Below, one piece after another: positions 32,580-43,343 of a stretch of 44,951 nt of DNA. Within the stretch, counting starts at the first letter, position 1; every line of letters starts with the position of its first letter. The notes beneath the pieces are model-generated. The model ran no database searches. It worked only from the letters and a program-made list of their open reading frames with translations, and was not told the origin of the DNA. This stretch comes from Pirellulales bacterium (GTDB lineage Bacteria > Planctomycetota > Planctomycetia > Pirellulales > JACPPG01): the NCBI GenBank assembly GCA_035546535.1, contig DASZWQ010000052.1, positions 1 through 44,951 on the forward strand, read 5' to 3'. The position numbers and the translations under genes are program-made.

Positions 32580-34649
32580 TCACGGTAGCCGCGAGATCCA
32601 GCCCAGGTCGAGCGCGAAGACAAACGTCATCAGGCTGATGATGAAGAGGAACCCGGCGTAGTGGAAGGCGATCACGACCCGCTCGCTGACCGGCTTGCCG
32701 CGGATTCCCTCCAGGATCAAGAAGACCATATGCCCGCCGTCCAGGAGCGGGATCGGCAGAAAGTTCAGCACCGCCAGGTTGGCGCTGAGCATGCCGAGAA
32801 AGATCAACAGCGCCGAGACGCCCTTGCTGGCCGATTGATGGGCCACGCCGAAGATCGACAGCGGACCGCCCATGCCCTTGGGCGAGACCTGCGCGGTGCC
32901 GATCTTGCGCAGAAAGCGATAGACCTGCGCCACGGATTCCACGGCTTCGTTGCTGCCGAGCTTCAGCGCTTCGCTCATCGTGGCCGCGCGCACCTCGACG
33001 TACAGCGGCTCGAAATTGAAGCCGCGGTCGGGGTTCCACTCGTTCGACGCGGCGACGTCGACTTCGACCTCGCGCTTGTCGGCCAGCGTCAGCGTGACCT
33101 TGGTGTCGGCCAGCGTGTTCTGCAATTGTTCGACGAAGAAGGGCCACGATGCCTTGTCGGCCGCTTCGCCAAACTCGACCTTGAATTCGACGTCCTTGTC
33201 ATCGAGCTTGACGTTCTGTGGGGGCAAGCGGGCCGCCACGACCTCGGCGCCTGCGGCGATGCCAGCCTTCTCCGCTGGACCACCCGGCTCGACGCTGGCC
33301 ACGCGCGTCGTGACCCTGATGCCGACGCCCAGCGTGTTCAGCACCAACGGTTCGGCCGGAGTGAGCGGGTCTTCCACGGCATACGGTTCGCGCAGCGTCA
33401 CCTTTTGCTCGCTTTGCTGGCCGTCGCGCCGCGTAACGATCGTGACTTCCTGGCCCGCACGCTTCAGCAACCGGTCGTTCAAGGTCTCGGGATCGCCGAT
33501 GGGCTCGCCATCGATCGAGACCAGCAGGTCCCCTTTCTTCCAGCCAGCCTTGTCGGCGGGCGAGCCGGCCTGCACGGCCGCGATCGCGCCGATCTCCATC
33601 GCAATGCCCAGGCGCTTGAGTGGCCGACCCGGCAGTTCGATCGGCACCTGCTCCGAGTCGTTCTCGTTCAGCTTGCGGAGCACGGTAACGGTCGTGGGCC
33701 CGACGTTTTGCGCCAGCTCGCGCTGCACGTCGGCGTTGGTTGCGACGTTCTTGCCGGCAATCGCCGCGATGGTGTCGCCGGGCTTAAACGGGCTGTCCTT
33801 CCCACCCAAGGGCGCCACCGGCACGATCGGCGGCTTGGCCAACTGCGTGGTCGAGGCGCTAAAGATGCCGATCCGCGGCGCCAGGCCCGTCGGGTCGGGG
33901 TAGATCGTGAACTCCAAGGGCTCGCTCGCCCCCTCGCGCTCGACGACGAACTTCACCCCCTTGTCGAGATTGTCACCCAACGCCACGCGCTGCTGCAGGT
34001 TGCGAAAGCGCGGGTTCTCGATGTCGCCGATGCGAATGATCTTGTCGCCCGGGCGCAGGCCGGCGGTCCATGCCGGATCGCCCGGCCACAGCCGGCCCAC
34101 GACGCACGGGTTTTCCTTGACACCCATCTTGTAAGCGATGACGGCCACGGCGAAGGCAAAGATCACGTTCATGATCACGCCCGCCGAGATGATCGCCATC
34201 CGCTGCGGAACCGTTTTGGCCAGGTAGCTGCGCGGATCGAAGATGCTCGTCTCGGCGCTGGCTTCCCCCTCGGGCAAGGTGTCACCCTCGGCGGCCTCGC
34301 GGGCGAGCTTGGCGCGTTCGAACTCCTCGGCGGCTTTGGTCGGATTGTCCTCCTGGCCGAGCATCTTTACGTATCCGCCCAGCGGCAGGATGCCGATGCC
34401 GTATTCGGTTTCACCCCAGCGAAACTTCGCCAGCTTGAGGCCGAAGACGTCGAAGCCGAGATAAAACTTCTCGCACTTCACGCCGCACGCCTTGGCGACC
34501 AGGAAGTGCCCCAGCTCGTGAACGAAAATCACCGCCCCCAGGCCGACCGCGACTTGCGCGATCAAGTTCCAGTTGTGCCAGTCGGTGAGCCAGCTTGCGG
34601 CAGCCAGAGGCGCCGCGTTTGCAAGTGCCTCGATCAAGTGCATACCCAA
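32580..34649 (-). CDS. rseP: Site-2 protease, RseP/M50 family, with expanded PDZ region
   Basis: A 689-residue membrane metalloprotease that cleaves membrane-bound regulators such as anti-sigma factors inside the bilayer. The zinc motif is FVHELGHFL (His44, Glu45, His48) in the first membrane helix. The third-ligand region is NFLPIPLLDGGHM (about 635-647), followed by the final helices. E. coli RseP has about 450 residues and two PDZ domains. This protein has three clear PDZ-like cores and a fourth possible one: around 175-215, 272-320 (possible), 352-395 and 448-475. The TTG start at 34649 is chosen because AAGGAG lies 8 nt upstream. An ATG two codons in lies too far from it. The start overlaps the dxr stop. 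Confidence 0.92.
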   Translation of the reverse strand: MGMHLIEALANAAPLAAASWLTDWHNWNLIAQVAVGLGAVIFVHELGHFLVAKACGVKCEKFYLGFDVFGLKLAKFRWGETEYGIGILPLGGYVKMLGQEDNPTKAAEEFERAKLAREAAEGDTLPEGEASAETSIFDPRSYLAKTVPQRMAIISAGVIMNVIFAFAVAVIAYKMGVKENPCVVGRLWPGDPAWTAGLRPGDKIIRIGDIENPRFRNLQQRVALGDNLDKGVKFVVEREGASEPLEFTIYPDPTGLAPRIGIFSASTTQLAKPPIVPVAPLGGKDSPFKPGDTIAAIAGKNVATNADVQRELAQNVGPTTVTVLRKLNENDSEQVPIELPGRPLKRLGIAMEIGAIAAVQAGSPADKAGWKKGDLLVSIDGEPIGDPETLNDRLLKRAGQEVTIVTRRDGQQSEQKVTLREPYAVEDPLTPAEPLVLNTLGVGIRVTTRVASVEPGGPAEKAGIAAGAEVVAARLPPQNVKLDDKDVEFKVEFGEAADKASWPFFVEQLQNTLADTKVTLTLADKREVEVDVAASNEWNPDRGFNFEPLYVEVRAATMSEALKLGSNEAVESVAQVYRFLRKIGTAQVSPKGMGGPLSIFGVAHQSASKGVSALLIFLGMLSANLAVLNFLPIPLLDGGHMVFLILEGIRGKPVSERVVIAFHYAGFLFIISLMTFVFALDLGWISRLP

Positions 34650-35797
34650 CGTGCCATCTCCTTGCGCGCCCAGCCGTCGACTCGAATCAACTCATCAAGT
34701 GTAGGACTGGGATCAAAATCATGATGTTCCAAAACGCCGCGGCAGGCCGGCACGATTTCGGTAAAGGGGAGCTCGCCTCGCAAAAATCCTTCGACAGCCG
34801 CCTCGTTCGCCGCGTTCAACACGGCCCCCGTCGTTCCGCCTACGCGGGCCGCCTCGCGCCCCAGTTCCAAGGCCGGAAACCGCTCCAGGTCCGGCGGCTC
34901 GAATTCCAACCGCATGCAATCGGTCCAATTCATCCGCGCCGCCACCCCGTCGGTACGGTGCGGGTAAGTCAAGGCGTATTGAATCGGCAGCTTCATGTCT
35001 GGCGGGCTGAGCTGCGCCAGCACCGAACCGTCGACGTACTCGACAAACGAATGCACGATCGATTGCGGGTGCACCACCACGTCGATCCGCTCGACGTCGA
35101 TGTCGAACAGCCAGCGGGCTTCGATGATCTCGAGCGCCTTGTTCATCATCGTGGCCGAGTCGACCGTGATCTTCGGCCCCATTGCCCAGGTGGGGTGCGC
35201 CAGGGCTTCGGCAACCGTGACGCTGGCCAGTTGCTCGCGTGAATACTTGCGAAAGGGACCGCCGCTGGCCGTGAGCACGATTCGCCGCACTTCGTGCCCT
35301 TGCCCGGCCTGCAAGGCCTGAAAAACCGCACTATGTTCGCTATCGACCGGCAGAATCCGGACGCCTCGCTGCGCGGCCAGTTCCATCACCAGCCGGCCGG
35401 CCATGACCAAAGTCTCTTTGTTCGCTAGCGCTACTGTCTTGCCGGCGTCGAGCGCGGCCCACGTGCTGCGCAAGCCTGCGCTCCCCACGATCGCGGCCAG
35501 CACCACGTCGACCTCGGGCCGGCGGGCGATGTCTTCCAAGGCGCTCGGCCCGGTGACGAGCTCGCAGCCGCCGGGCAAACCGCTCCAGTCCTGCCGGGCG
35601 GCCGCCGCCGGGTCACTGGCGATGGCCCAGCGCGCGCCAAATTCGACGGCTTGCTGGGCGAGCAGACCGGTGCGCCCGTGAGCCGACAAGGCCACGGCCC
35701 GCAGCTTCCCTTCCGAAGCCGCGATGACCGCCAGCGTGCTCTGCCCAATGCTGCCTGTGGACCCGAGCACGGCGATGTTTTTCACGCGGTCCGTCAT
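34634..35797 (-). CDS. dxr: 1-deoxy-D-xylulose-5-phosphate reductoisomerase
   Basis: A 387-residue cytoplasmic enzyme of the MEP isoprenoid pathway. It converts DXP to MEP using NADPH and a divalent metal. Motifs: VLGSTGSIGQSTL (NADPH, about 10-22), VALANKETLVMAG (about 118-130), DSEHSAVFQ (metal), TASGGPFR, ITVDSATMMNKALEIIEA, VHPQSIVHSFVEY and LNAANEAAVEGFL. The ATG at 35797 gives the normal N-terminus (MTDRVKNIAVLG). A longer in-frame start at 35926 would add 43 residues without homology. It overlaps rseP by 16 nt, giving translational coupling. In other bacteria dxr and rseP also often neighbour each other. Confidence 0.96.
   Translation of the reverse strand: MTDRVKNIAVLGSTGSIGQSTLAVIAASEGKLRAVALSAHGRTGLLAQQAVEFGARWAIASDPAAAARQDWSGLPGGCELVTGPSALEDIARRPEVDVVLAAIVGSAGLRSTWAALDAGKTVALANKETLVMAGRLVMELAAQRGVRILPVDSEHSAVFQALQAGQGHEVRRIVLTASGGPFRKYSREQLASVTVAEALAHPTWAMGPKITVDSATMMNKALEIIEARWLFDIDVERIDVVVHPQSIVHSFVEYVDGSVLAQLSPPDMKLPIQYALTYPHRTDGVAARMNWTDCMRLEFEPPDLERFPALELGREAARVGGTTGAVLNAANEAAVEGFLRGELPFTEIVPACRGVLEHHDFDPSPTLDELIRVDGWARKEMARWVCT
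34658..34663 (-). promoter_or_regulatory. Ribosome binding site deciding the rseP start
   Basis: AAGGAG on the minus strand, 8 nt before the TTG at 34649 and inside the end of the dxr coding region. It favours the TTG over the ATG at 34643 (14 nt away). Confidence 0.6.
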
Positions 35798-36146
35798 GGG
35801 AAGAGTTGCCGGGCGTTTAGTGGTTCTACGCAGATCGCAGCCCGGATGGCCCGGTGCGTGTTGGAACTGTTCGTCACTTACGTCTGCAGCGCCATGACCG
35901 GCGACGAGCGACAGGCCTTTACCCATAGGAGGTTCTCAGCCAAGGCGACCGTTCCGGCGTACGCCGCTTGGGTGGTGTCCGCCTCGGGCGAGGAATCTCA
36001 GTCGTGCCCCCAAGCGCATTATGCCGATCGTGGCGATCACTCCGCCGACTGCCGATCACCCACCACGCGGCGGAGGATCGCAGGCGTTTCGTCCTGGAAC
36101 GCGCTAATCGCCGTGCAGACTTGGGTTTGCTGCGACGCCGCCGTGC

Positions 36147-36175
36147 ATTTTAGGAGCGTCTGGCGAGCCCCACAA
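36147..36175 (-). promoter_or_regulatory. Candidate dxr promoter
   Basis: On the minus strand, TTGTGG (36170-36175), a 17-nt spacer and TAAAAT (36147-36152). A good match to the pattern shared with the ftsH and 25182 sites. Confidence 0.5.
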
Positions 36176-36259
36176 CCCTGATCGGCAGAGGCAACAGAGG
36201 GTAGTCGCCCGCAGCGTGGCGAACGATACTTCAGCCGATGCCCGCGGCGGACGCTCTCG

Positions 36260-36288
36260 TTGTATCTTCCGGGGACGGATTCTAGGAT
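36260..36288 (+). promoter_or_regulatory. Candidate ftsH promoter
   Basis: TTGTAT (36260-36265), a 17-nt spacer and TAGGAT (36283-36288), with ATTC immediately before the -10. The leader to the ATG is about 125 nt. Confidence 0.55.
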
Positions 36289-36419
36289 AGGTTTGGTATG
36301 TCTTTCGATCGGCTCATAGCCCTTCCCACCTCTCGCGGCTGGCCCCCGTGCCGCCAGGCTTTGCTTTGCCGGCCGTAAGTTTCGCCCATCACGGATAACG
36401 TCGCCAAGGATACCGCGCC

Positions 36420-38495
<2,076 letters not shown>

Positions 38496-38522
38496 AAGAC
38501 GTATAAGGCTTGGGTGCCACGA

Positions 38523-38552
38523 GGTGCCACGGGTGGCTCGCCCACCAGTGCC
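38523..38552. repeat. Dispersed palindromic repeat, family A, copy 2
   Basis: GGTGCCACGGGTGGCTCG followed by CCCACCAGTGCC. It is preceded by a partial tandem word (GGTGCCAC at 38513-38520). It lies between the convergent ftsH and 38575 genes, where it could serve as a shared 3' end hairpin. Confidence 0.7.
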
Positions 38553-38574
38553 GAACTCAGAGTGAGCAGCCGTG

Positions 38575-39048
38575 CTATTCCTGACCGACCAGCACCAGGT
38601 TGTCCTGGTAGTAGGCGATGGCTTCGGTCGGATTGAGATTGAAGATCGCCCGCCCATCGGTTTGCCACTTGCCGTGGTCGAGCCGGAAGACGGCGGTGGC
38701 GGCGCGCAGGTTGCTGACGGCCTCGACCTCTTCCATGCCGCCCCCTTCGATGGCTTCGAAGGCGATCGTCACGGCCACGAAGGCGCACAGCTCGCCATTC
38801 TGGCGGTGCCGAGCGTAGGTCACCTCGTCATCGAACGAGCAATCCGTCCAGCGCAGGCCGCGCGGCTTGCCGCTCTTGCCGGCCAGCTCGAAGAACTTCG
38901 CCTCGAGCCGCTCGCGATGCAGGTGAAAATCGGAGCGGTAGCGCTCGTAGTTGGCCCGCGCCAACCGCGCTTTTAATTTGACCCACAGCAAGGCCACCGC
39001 GGCCGTGACCACTACACCGGCGGCCGCAATTCCGTACCAGGCACTCAT
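38575..39048 (-). CDS. Small membrane-anchored protein of unknown function
   Basis: 157 residues. The ATG at 39048 is chosen because GGGAGG lies 6-7 nt upstream. The N-terminal helix (about 5-24, GIAAAGVVVTAAVALLWVKL) anchors it, followed by a charged helix (about 25-60, ARANYERYRSDFHLHRERLE). The globular part (about 65-157) contains GLRWTDCSFDDEVTYARHRQ and a C-terminal NPTEAIAYYQDNLVLVGQE. I do not recognise the family, and no enzyme motif is visible. Convergent with ftsH, divergent from the acylase gene. Confidence 0.75.
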   Translation of the reverse strand: MSAWYGIAAAGVVVTAAVALLWVKLKARLARANYERYRSDFHLHRERLEAKFFELAGKSGKPRGLRWTDCSFDDEVTYARHRQNGELCAFVAVTIAFEAIEGGGMEEVEAVSNLRAATAVFRLDHGKWQTDGRAIFNLNPTEAIAYYQDNLVLVGQE

Positions 39049-39319
39049 GGCCATCCTCCCACGCACGCACGGGCGCGTTCGCGCGACACAGAGCACGACG
39101 CGACAAACTCGATTTTACGCCTGCTGGGGCTGTAAACGCAAGAAAGCGCCCGGCCAGGGGGATATTGCCGGCGAAAAGCGCCGTCTCACGCCGGGTGACA
39201 CGCACCGCTACTGGCCAAAACCCACGGCGATTGCTTGCATCGCGCCGGCGCAAGCGGCATGCTAGGAGCGCCTTCCCGCGCCCCTTCTGCCGCACCGCAA
39301 AATCGAGGAGCTTTGCATC

Positions 39320-41488
39320 ATGCGCCGCTTCCGTCTGGCGATCTTCGCGTCTCTATTGTTCGGTTCGACAGTGCCCCCGGTCGCGCGCGGCGCCGACGAG
39401 ATCGATCCCTCGTCGCTCGCACAGTCCGTCACGATCTATCGCGACGAGTGGGGGGTGCCGCACATCGACGCACCGACCGACGAGGGCGTGGTGTTCGGTT
39501 TTGCGTTCGCACAGTGCGAGGACTATTTCTGGCAGGTCGAGGATTCGTACCTGCAATGCCTGGGGCGCTATGCCGAGGTCGTGGGCGACGCCGGCCTGGA
39601 AAGCGATCTGTTGAACCATTCGTTCGAAGTGGTCCGCCGCTCGCGCGAGGACTTTCCTTCGCTCGAGCCGAAACTGCGCAGCATCTGCGCGGCGTACGCG
39701 GCCGGCTTCAACCATTACCTGGCGACGCATCCGCAAGTCAAGCCGCGGCTGATCACGAAGCTCGAGCCGTGGAATCTGATCGCCTTCGAGCGCTTCACGC
39801 TCTTGAACTTCATCTACGGCAAAGCCCGCGTGCCGAAGAAGGCCACGCGCACCCTGCAGGACGAAATCCAAGCCGTCGTCGGCTCCAACGCCTGGGCCAT
39901 CGGTCCGGCGAAAACCAAGGCCGGCACGACCATGCTCTTTGCCAATCCGCACCAGCCCTGGTTCGGCTACGGGCAATTCTACGAAGGCCATCTGCACAGC
40001 GGCGAGGGTTGGAGCTTCTCGGGCTCGACGTTTTTCGGCGGCCCCATTCCCACGATCGGCCACAACGACAACCTGGGCTGGTCGCACACGGTGAACAATC
40101 CGGACATCGTCGACGTCTATCGCGAGACGTTCGATTCGCCTGACCGTCTGAAGTATCGCTACGCCGACGGCTACAAGACGGCCGAGGAGTGGCAGGAGTC
40201 GATCGGCGTGCGCACCGGCGACAAAGTCGAGCCGCGCAAATGCACGTTCCGCAAAACGCATCACGGCCCGATCATGGCCAAGGACGACGACACGCATTAC
40301 CTGGCCGTCCGGGTCGCCAAGATCATGGAAGGGAGCCGGCTGCGGCAAGCGCTCGACATGACGCGGGCTCGCAATTTCACCGACTGGCGCAAGGCGATGG
40401 CCGGCCTCAACCTGCAAATGTTCAACACGGTGTACGCCGATCACGACGGCAATATTTTCTACGTCTACAACGGCACGATTCCGCGCCGCGATCCCAGTTT
40501 CGACTGGACCAAACCGGTCGATGGCAGCAATCCCAAGACCGAATGGAATGGCCTGCACACGTTCGACGAGCTGCCGCAAGTGTGGAATCCGCCGTCGGGC
40601 TACGTACAGAACTGCAACGCGACGCCGTTTGCGGCCACCGACGACGGCAATCCGTTCCAGACCGATTTCCCGCCGTACATGGTCGAAGAGCAGAACGAAG
40701 ACAAAAGGCGCTCGAAGGTGTCGCGCATGCTTTTGCGCAAGCTGCACGGCGCGACGTTCGACGATTGGCAGCGGCTGGCTTTCGACACGACGCTGTACTG
40801 GCCGCTGATCGAGATTCCGCGCTACCAGCGCGAGCTGGAATTGTTGAAGGCGTCGAATCCCGAGCTGGCAGCCAAGGCCGCGCCCTTGATCGCGCACCTG
40901 GCCGATTGGGACTTCCGCTCGTCAGTGACCTCGACGCAAACCACGCTGTGCGCCGCCTGGTATCAGGAGCTGTACGGCACCGGCTACCCGGCCGAGAATC
41001 TCAAGCCCGAATATCAGGAGAGCCAGGCCAAGCGGTTCGAGGCCTTGCTCACGGCAGCCGCCAAGATCAAGGCCCTCTACGGCGATTGGAAGGTGCCGTG
41101 GGGCGATATCAGCCGCATGCAGCGGCATGCCAACCAGGCCGAGGGGGCACTCGTGCCGTTCGATGACAAGCTGTCGAGCATCGCCTGTCCCGGCGCGCCC
41201 GGCCCCTTGGGCATCGTCTTCAACACCTATTACACCCCCATCACGCCGCAGCGCAAAAAGCAGTACGGCATCGTCGGGCATTCGTTCGTGGGCGTGTACG
41301 AGTTCAGCAAGAACGAGAAAGTGAAGGCGGCCACGATCCTGCAATTCGGCGAGAACGCCGATCCCAGCTCGCCTCACTTTTTCGACCAGGCCCAGCTCTA
41401 CGTGCAGCAGAAGTTCAAGCCGGCCTGGTTCGACTGGGACGAAGTCGTGGCGCACGCGAAGGTGAAGTACCACCCGGGCGACAAGTGA
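39320..41488 (+). CDS. Exported penicillin-acylase-family Ntn hydrolase
   Basis: A 722-residue protein with a signal peptide (about 1-24). The alpha part starts with [20 protein letters not shown], the family hallmark. The autocatalytic site is [11 protein letters not shown]: Ser189 would become the N-terminal nucleophile of the beta chain after self-cleavage. Other family motifs: [48 protein letters not shown] late Asn and Arg set is probably intact. Relatives hydrolyse beta-lactams, acyl-homoserine lactones or cyclic imides, so the substrate here is open (quorum-signal or amide degradation are both possible). GAGGAG lies about 10 nt before the ATG. Confidence 0.9.
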   Translation: MRRFRLAIFASLLFGSTVPPVARGADEIDPSSLAQSVTIYRDEWGVPHIDAPTDEGVVFGFAFAQCEDYFWQVEDSYLQCLGRYAEVVGDAGLESDLLNHSFEVVRRSREDFPSLEPKLRSICAAYAAGFNHYLATHPQVKPRLITKLEPWNLIAFERFTLLNFIYGKARVPKKATRTLQDEIQAVVGSNAWAIGPAKTKAGTTMLFANPHQPWFGYGQFYEGHLHSGEGWSFSGSTFFGGPIPTIGHNDNLGWSHTVNNPDIVDVYRETFDSPDRLKYRYADGYKTAEEWQESIGVRTGDKVEPRKCTFRKTHHGPIMAKDDDTHYLAVRVAKIMEGSRLRQALDMTRARNFTDWRKAMAGLNLQMFNTVYADHDGNIFYVYNGTIPRRDPSFDWTKPVDGSNPKTEWNGLHTFDELPQVWNPPSGYVQNCNATPFAATDDGNPFQTDFPPYMVEEQNEDKRRSKVSRMLLRKLHGATFDDWQRLAFDTTLYWPLIEIPRYQRELELLKASNPELAAKAAPLIAHLADWDFRSSVTSTQTTLCAAWYQELYGTGYPAENLKPEYQESQAKRFEALLTAAAKIKALYGDWKVPWGDISRMQRHANQAEGALVPFDDKLSSIACPGAPGPLGIVFNTYYTPITPQRKKQYGIVGHSFVGVYEFSKNEKVKAATILQFGENADPSSPHFFDQAQLYVQQKFKPAWFDWDEVVAHAKVKYHPGDK

Positions 41489-41526
41489 CGGAAGAGAATG
41501 CCGAATGAAAAGTGCCCCTGCTTAGC

Positions 41527-41603
41527 CGCCGGGCTTGCCCGGCGCGCAAAGTACTGACTGCCGGCTGCCGACTCGTGTCTTTCGACATTTGACGTTCGAC
41601 ATT
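41527..41603. repeat. Hairpin and short direct repeats after the acylase gene
   Basis: A perfect palindrome at 41527-41544 (8-bp arms CGCCGGGC / GCCCGGCG, TT loop) begins about 40 nt past the acylase stop and could serve as its 3' end. It is followed by two direct copies of TTCGACATT at 41581-41589 and 41595-41603. Confidence 0.55.
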
Positions 41604-41611
41604 CGTCATGT

Positions 41612-42283
41612 TCAGTCCATCGACTTGGGACGGTCGATCAACAGCGCGACTTCGAAGCGCGAGTGCGGCACGTCGCTACGTACGACCGACGCCGGGCGCA
41701 TGCGCAGCTCGCTCGTCACCTTGCCCCAGCTCCACGACTTCACCTGGTAGATGTACAGATTCGGCTCGGGCGTCTGCGCCCGTTTGAAGCCGTATTGCGA
41801 TTCGAGGAAGGCCACCAGGCGGCGCGTGTCGCCGGTCGTGCCGAAGAAGGTGATCCGCGCGACCCGTTGTTTCTGGTTGAAATAGTACGTCAGCGAACCG
41901 GCCACGTCGGCATCACTGGTGCCCGTGACCAGCGGAACGCGATAGCCTTGCACGTCGAGCTCGGCCAGATTGGCGGAGACACGCGGCCAATTCGACAGCA
42001 CCCAAGCCGTGGTCACGTCGAAACGGAGCACTTCTTCCAGCGAATGGATGGGCGTGGCCGGCTTGGCGGCCTTGGGCGTAGCGGCATCACCCGCCGTAGC
42101 GGCTGCTGCGACCGGTTGCTCGGTTTCGCCGGGCACTGCCTCGGCTTTCGCCGCTTCGTCCTTGCCCTTGGCCGGCATCACGCGGGCCAAGAGCCCCGAG
42201 ACCCCGTTACTCGTGGAAAGCACCCACGGCAGCACGGTGGTCATCAAGAACAGGGCGACAAACAACTTGCTTCTGCCGGCCAT
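41612..42283 (-). CDS. Membrane-anchored protein of unknown function
   Basis: 223 residues. One N-terminal helix (about 5-22, KLFVALFLMTTVLPWVL) is followed by an Ala/Pro/Glu-rich linker (about 37-75) and a folded C-terminal domain (about 80-220) with FDVTTAWVLSNWPRVSANLA, LVTGTSDADVAGSLTYYFNQ, RITFFGTTGDTRRLVAFLES and LIDRPKSMD. The fold is alpha/beta in character. I do not recognise the family with certainty and see no catalytic motif. It is convergent with the acylase gene. Confidence 0.78.
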   Translation of the reverse strand: MAGRSKLFVALFLMTTVLPWVLSTSNGVSGLLARVMPAKGKDEAAKAEAVPGETEQPVAAAATAGDAATPKAAKPATPIHSLEEVLRFDVTTAWVLSNWPRVSANLAELDVQGYRVPLVTGTSDADVAGSLTYYFNQKQRVARITFFGTTGDTRRLVAFLESQYGFKRAQTPEPNLYIYQVKSWSWGKVTSELRMRPASVVRSDVPHSRFEVALLIDRPKSMD

Positions 42284-42493
42284 CCGTCCCTCCTCGCCGC
42301 ACCCCCTGACGCAATCACGCGATATCGCGGCTCATCAAAAGGGTATCGGCCGGTTCATGCGGTGCGCCCCACGCATGGTTTGGGCCGTCGAATGACACGG
42401 AATCTGCGCAATCGGACGATAGCGTGACATGGGCAGGATAAGTAAACTAAATCGACCTCCTGAGCAGTATTCCAGTGTGGGCATTTAAAAGCG

Positions 42494-43159
42494 ATGGAAG
42501 TGACCGACTTCACAATTAGACTGCTGCTTCTTTTCTTCCCGGGAATCATCTGTTTTCTGACGGTCGATGCATTAACGGTGCATCTTAAGAGACGCCCGCA
42601 CGAGATCGCGCTTTTAGCATTCGTCTACGCTGTTTTCTCATACGTCATCTTTGCCTTGCTAAAGGCGCCCTTTGGGATAGAGTTCCCCGAAACGGGCGGG
42701 ATCTTCATGCCCCCGCCACAATTGAACCTATTCAAAGCGCTTGGCGATAAAGCGGTTCCGATTAACGCCGTAGAGGTCGCTGTCGTTACTTCGATCGCAT
42801 TTTTGCTGGGAATCGCGACCAGTTACTGCATCAACCAATTTTGGTTTCATGACATTGCTAGGGCTCTGAAGATTACGAAGAAGTTCGGGCCTCCGAACGT
42901 CTGGTCGTTCGCTTTTAACATTAACGAGGTGAAATGGGCGACTGTTCGGGATCTTGAGGCAAAGCTGATGTTCCAGGGATATATTCGTGCATTTTCTGAC
43001 GTCGAGGACCAAGCCGAAGTTCTTTTGACCCAGGTATGCGTATACAATGAGGCCACGGGGAAGCTTTTGTACGAGGCTGACCACATGTACCTTGCACGAC
43101 CGAAGGATAACATGACCGTGGAGTTCCCGTTGACGAAGCAGGAGCTTTCCGAGGGCTAA
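42494..43159 (+). CDS. DUF6338-like membrane protein
   Basis: 221 residues. Three membrane helices are likely: about 7-27 (TIRLLLLFFPGIICFLTVDA), 39-58 (IALLAFVYAVFSYVIFALL) and 95-115 (VAVVTSIAFLLGIATSYCIN). The soluble C-terminal part (about 130-221) has VWSFAFNINEVKWATVRDLE, KLMFQGYIRAFSDVEDQAEV and LYEADHMYLARPKDNMTVEF, a pattern I associate with DUF6338. The family match is from memory and uncertain. Codon use is visibly more AT-rich than the neighbours, suggesting recent transfer. There is no clear ribosome binding site. The stop is followed after 3 nt by a tiny gene. Confidence 0.8.
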   Translation: MEVTDFTIRLLLLFFPGIICFLTVDALTVHLKRRPHEIALLAFVYAVFSYVIFALLKAPFGIEFPETGGIFMPPPQLNLFKALGDKAVPINAVEVAVVTSIAFLLGIATSYCINQFWFHDIARALKITKKFGPPNVWSFAFNINEVKWATVRDLEAKLMFQGYIRAFSDVEDQAEVLLTQVCVYNEATGKLLYEADHMYLARPKDNMTVEFPLTKQELSEG

Positions 43160-43162
43160 ACG

Positions 43163-43321
43163 ATGACAGATAAGTGCGACCGCAAAGTTTTGCCCTTGCC
43201 CGAGCCACGCTCAAGTAAGGGCGGCCAGAACCCTCCGAGTCCGCCCGCCAACCGCCCGCCAGCACCACGCGGCAGCGCGGAGCGCGCGCCGAGGTCCGGG
43301 GGTTCAGGACGAACAAAGTAG
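43163..43321 (+). CDS. Tiny disordered protein 1, paralog of the next gene
   Basis: A 52-residue protein starting MTDKCDRKVLPLPEPRSSKG, then Pro/Gly/Arg/Ser-rich to a Lys end. The ATG at 43163 follows the membrane protein stop by 3 nt, with GAGGG 7 nt upstream, so translation is probably coupled. It aligns with the next small gene: M[ST]D[KR] start, RK, PR, KGxNPP, RPxAP, then Gly-rich and basic. There is no secondary structure and no membrane helix. A disordered partner of the membrane protein is the best guess. Not recognised. Confidence 0.6.
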   Translation: MTDKCDRKVLPLPEPRSSKGGQNPPSPPANRPPAPRGSAERAPRSGGSGRTK

Positions 43322-43343
43322 ACCAAGTAAGTTGGAATGCCAG

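Larger units (their letters stand above)
35798..36419. other. Divergent dxr-ftsH intergenic region
   Basis: 622 bp with two good candidate promoters about 85 bp apart (36147-36175 minus for dxr, 36260-36288 plus for ftsH). The dxr transcript would have a leader of about 345 nt. No gene is convincing in it. A structured leader or small RNA is possible but I cannot show a fold. Confidence 0.5.

Noticed and set aside
32661-34724. A 687-codon open frame on the plus strand opposite rseP
   Set aside because: Antisense shadow. The minus strand encodes HELGH and PDZ motifs.
35798-35926. 43-residue N-terminal extension of Dxr from the ATG at 35926
   Set aside because: The extension has no DXR similarity, and the ATG at 35797 gives the usual N-terminus and length.
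35864-36181. Possible small gene in the dxr-ftsH gap (plus strand)
   Set aside because: No ribosome binding site or motif, low-complexity Cys/Ser/Arg composition, and it overlaps the candidate dxr promoter.
42420-42450. Promoter for the DUF6338-like gene (GTGACA ... TAAATC, 18-nt spacer)
   Set aside because: Poor -10 and -35 matches in an AT-rich stretch. Not supported well enough to list.
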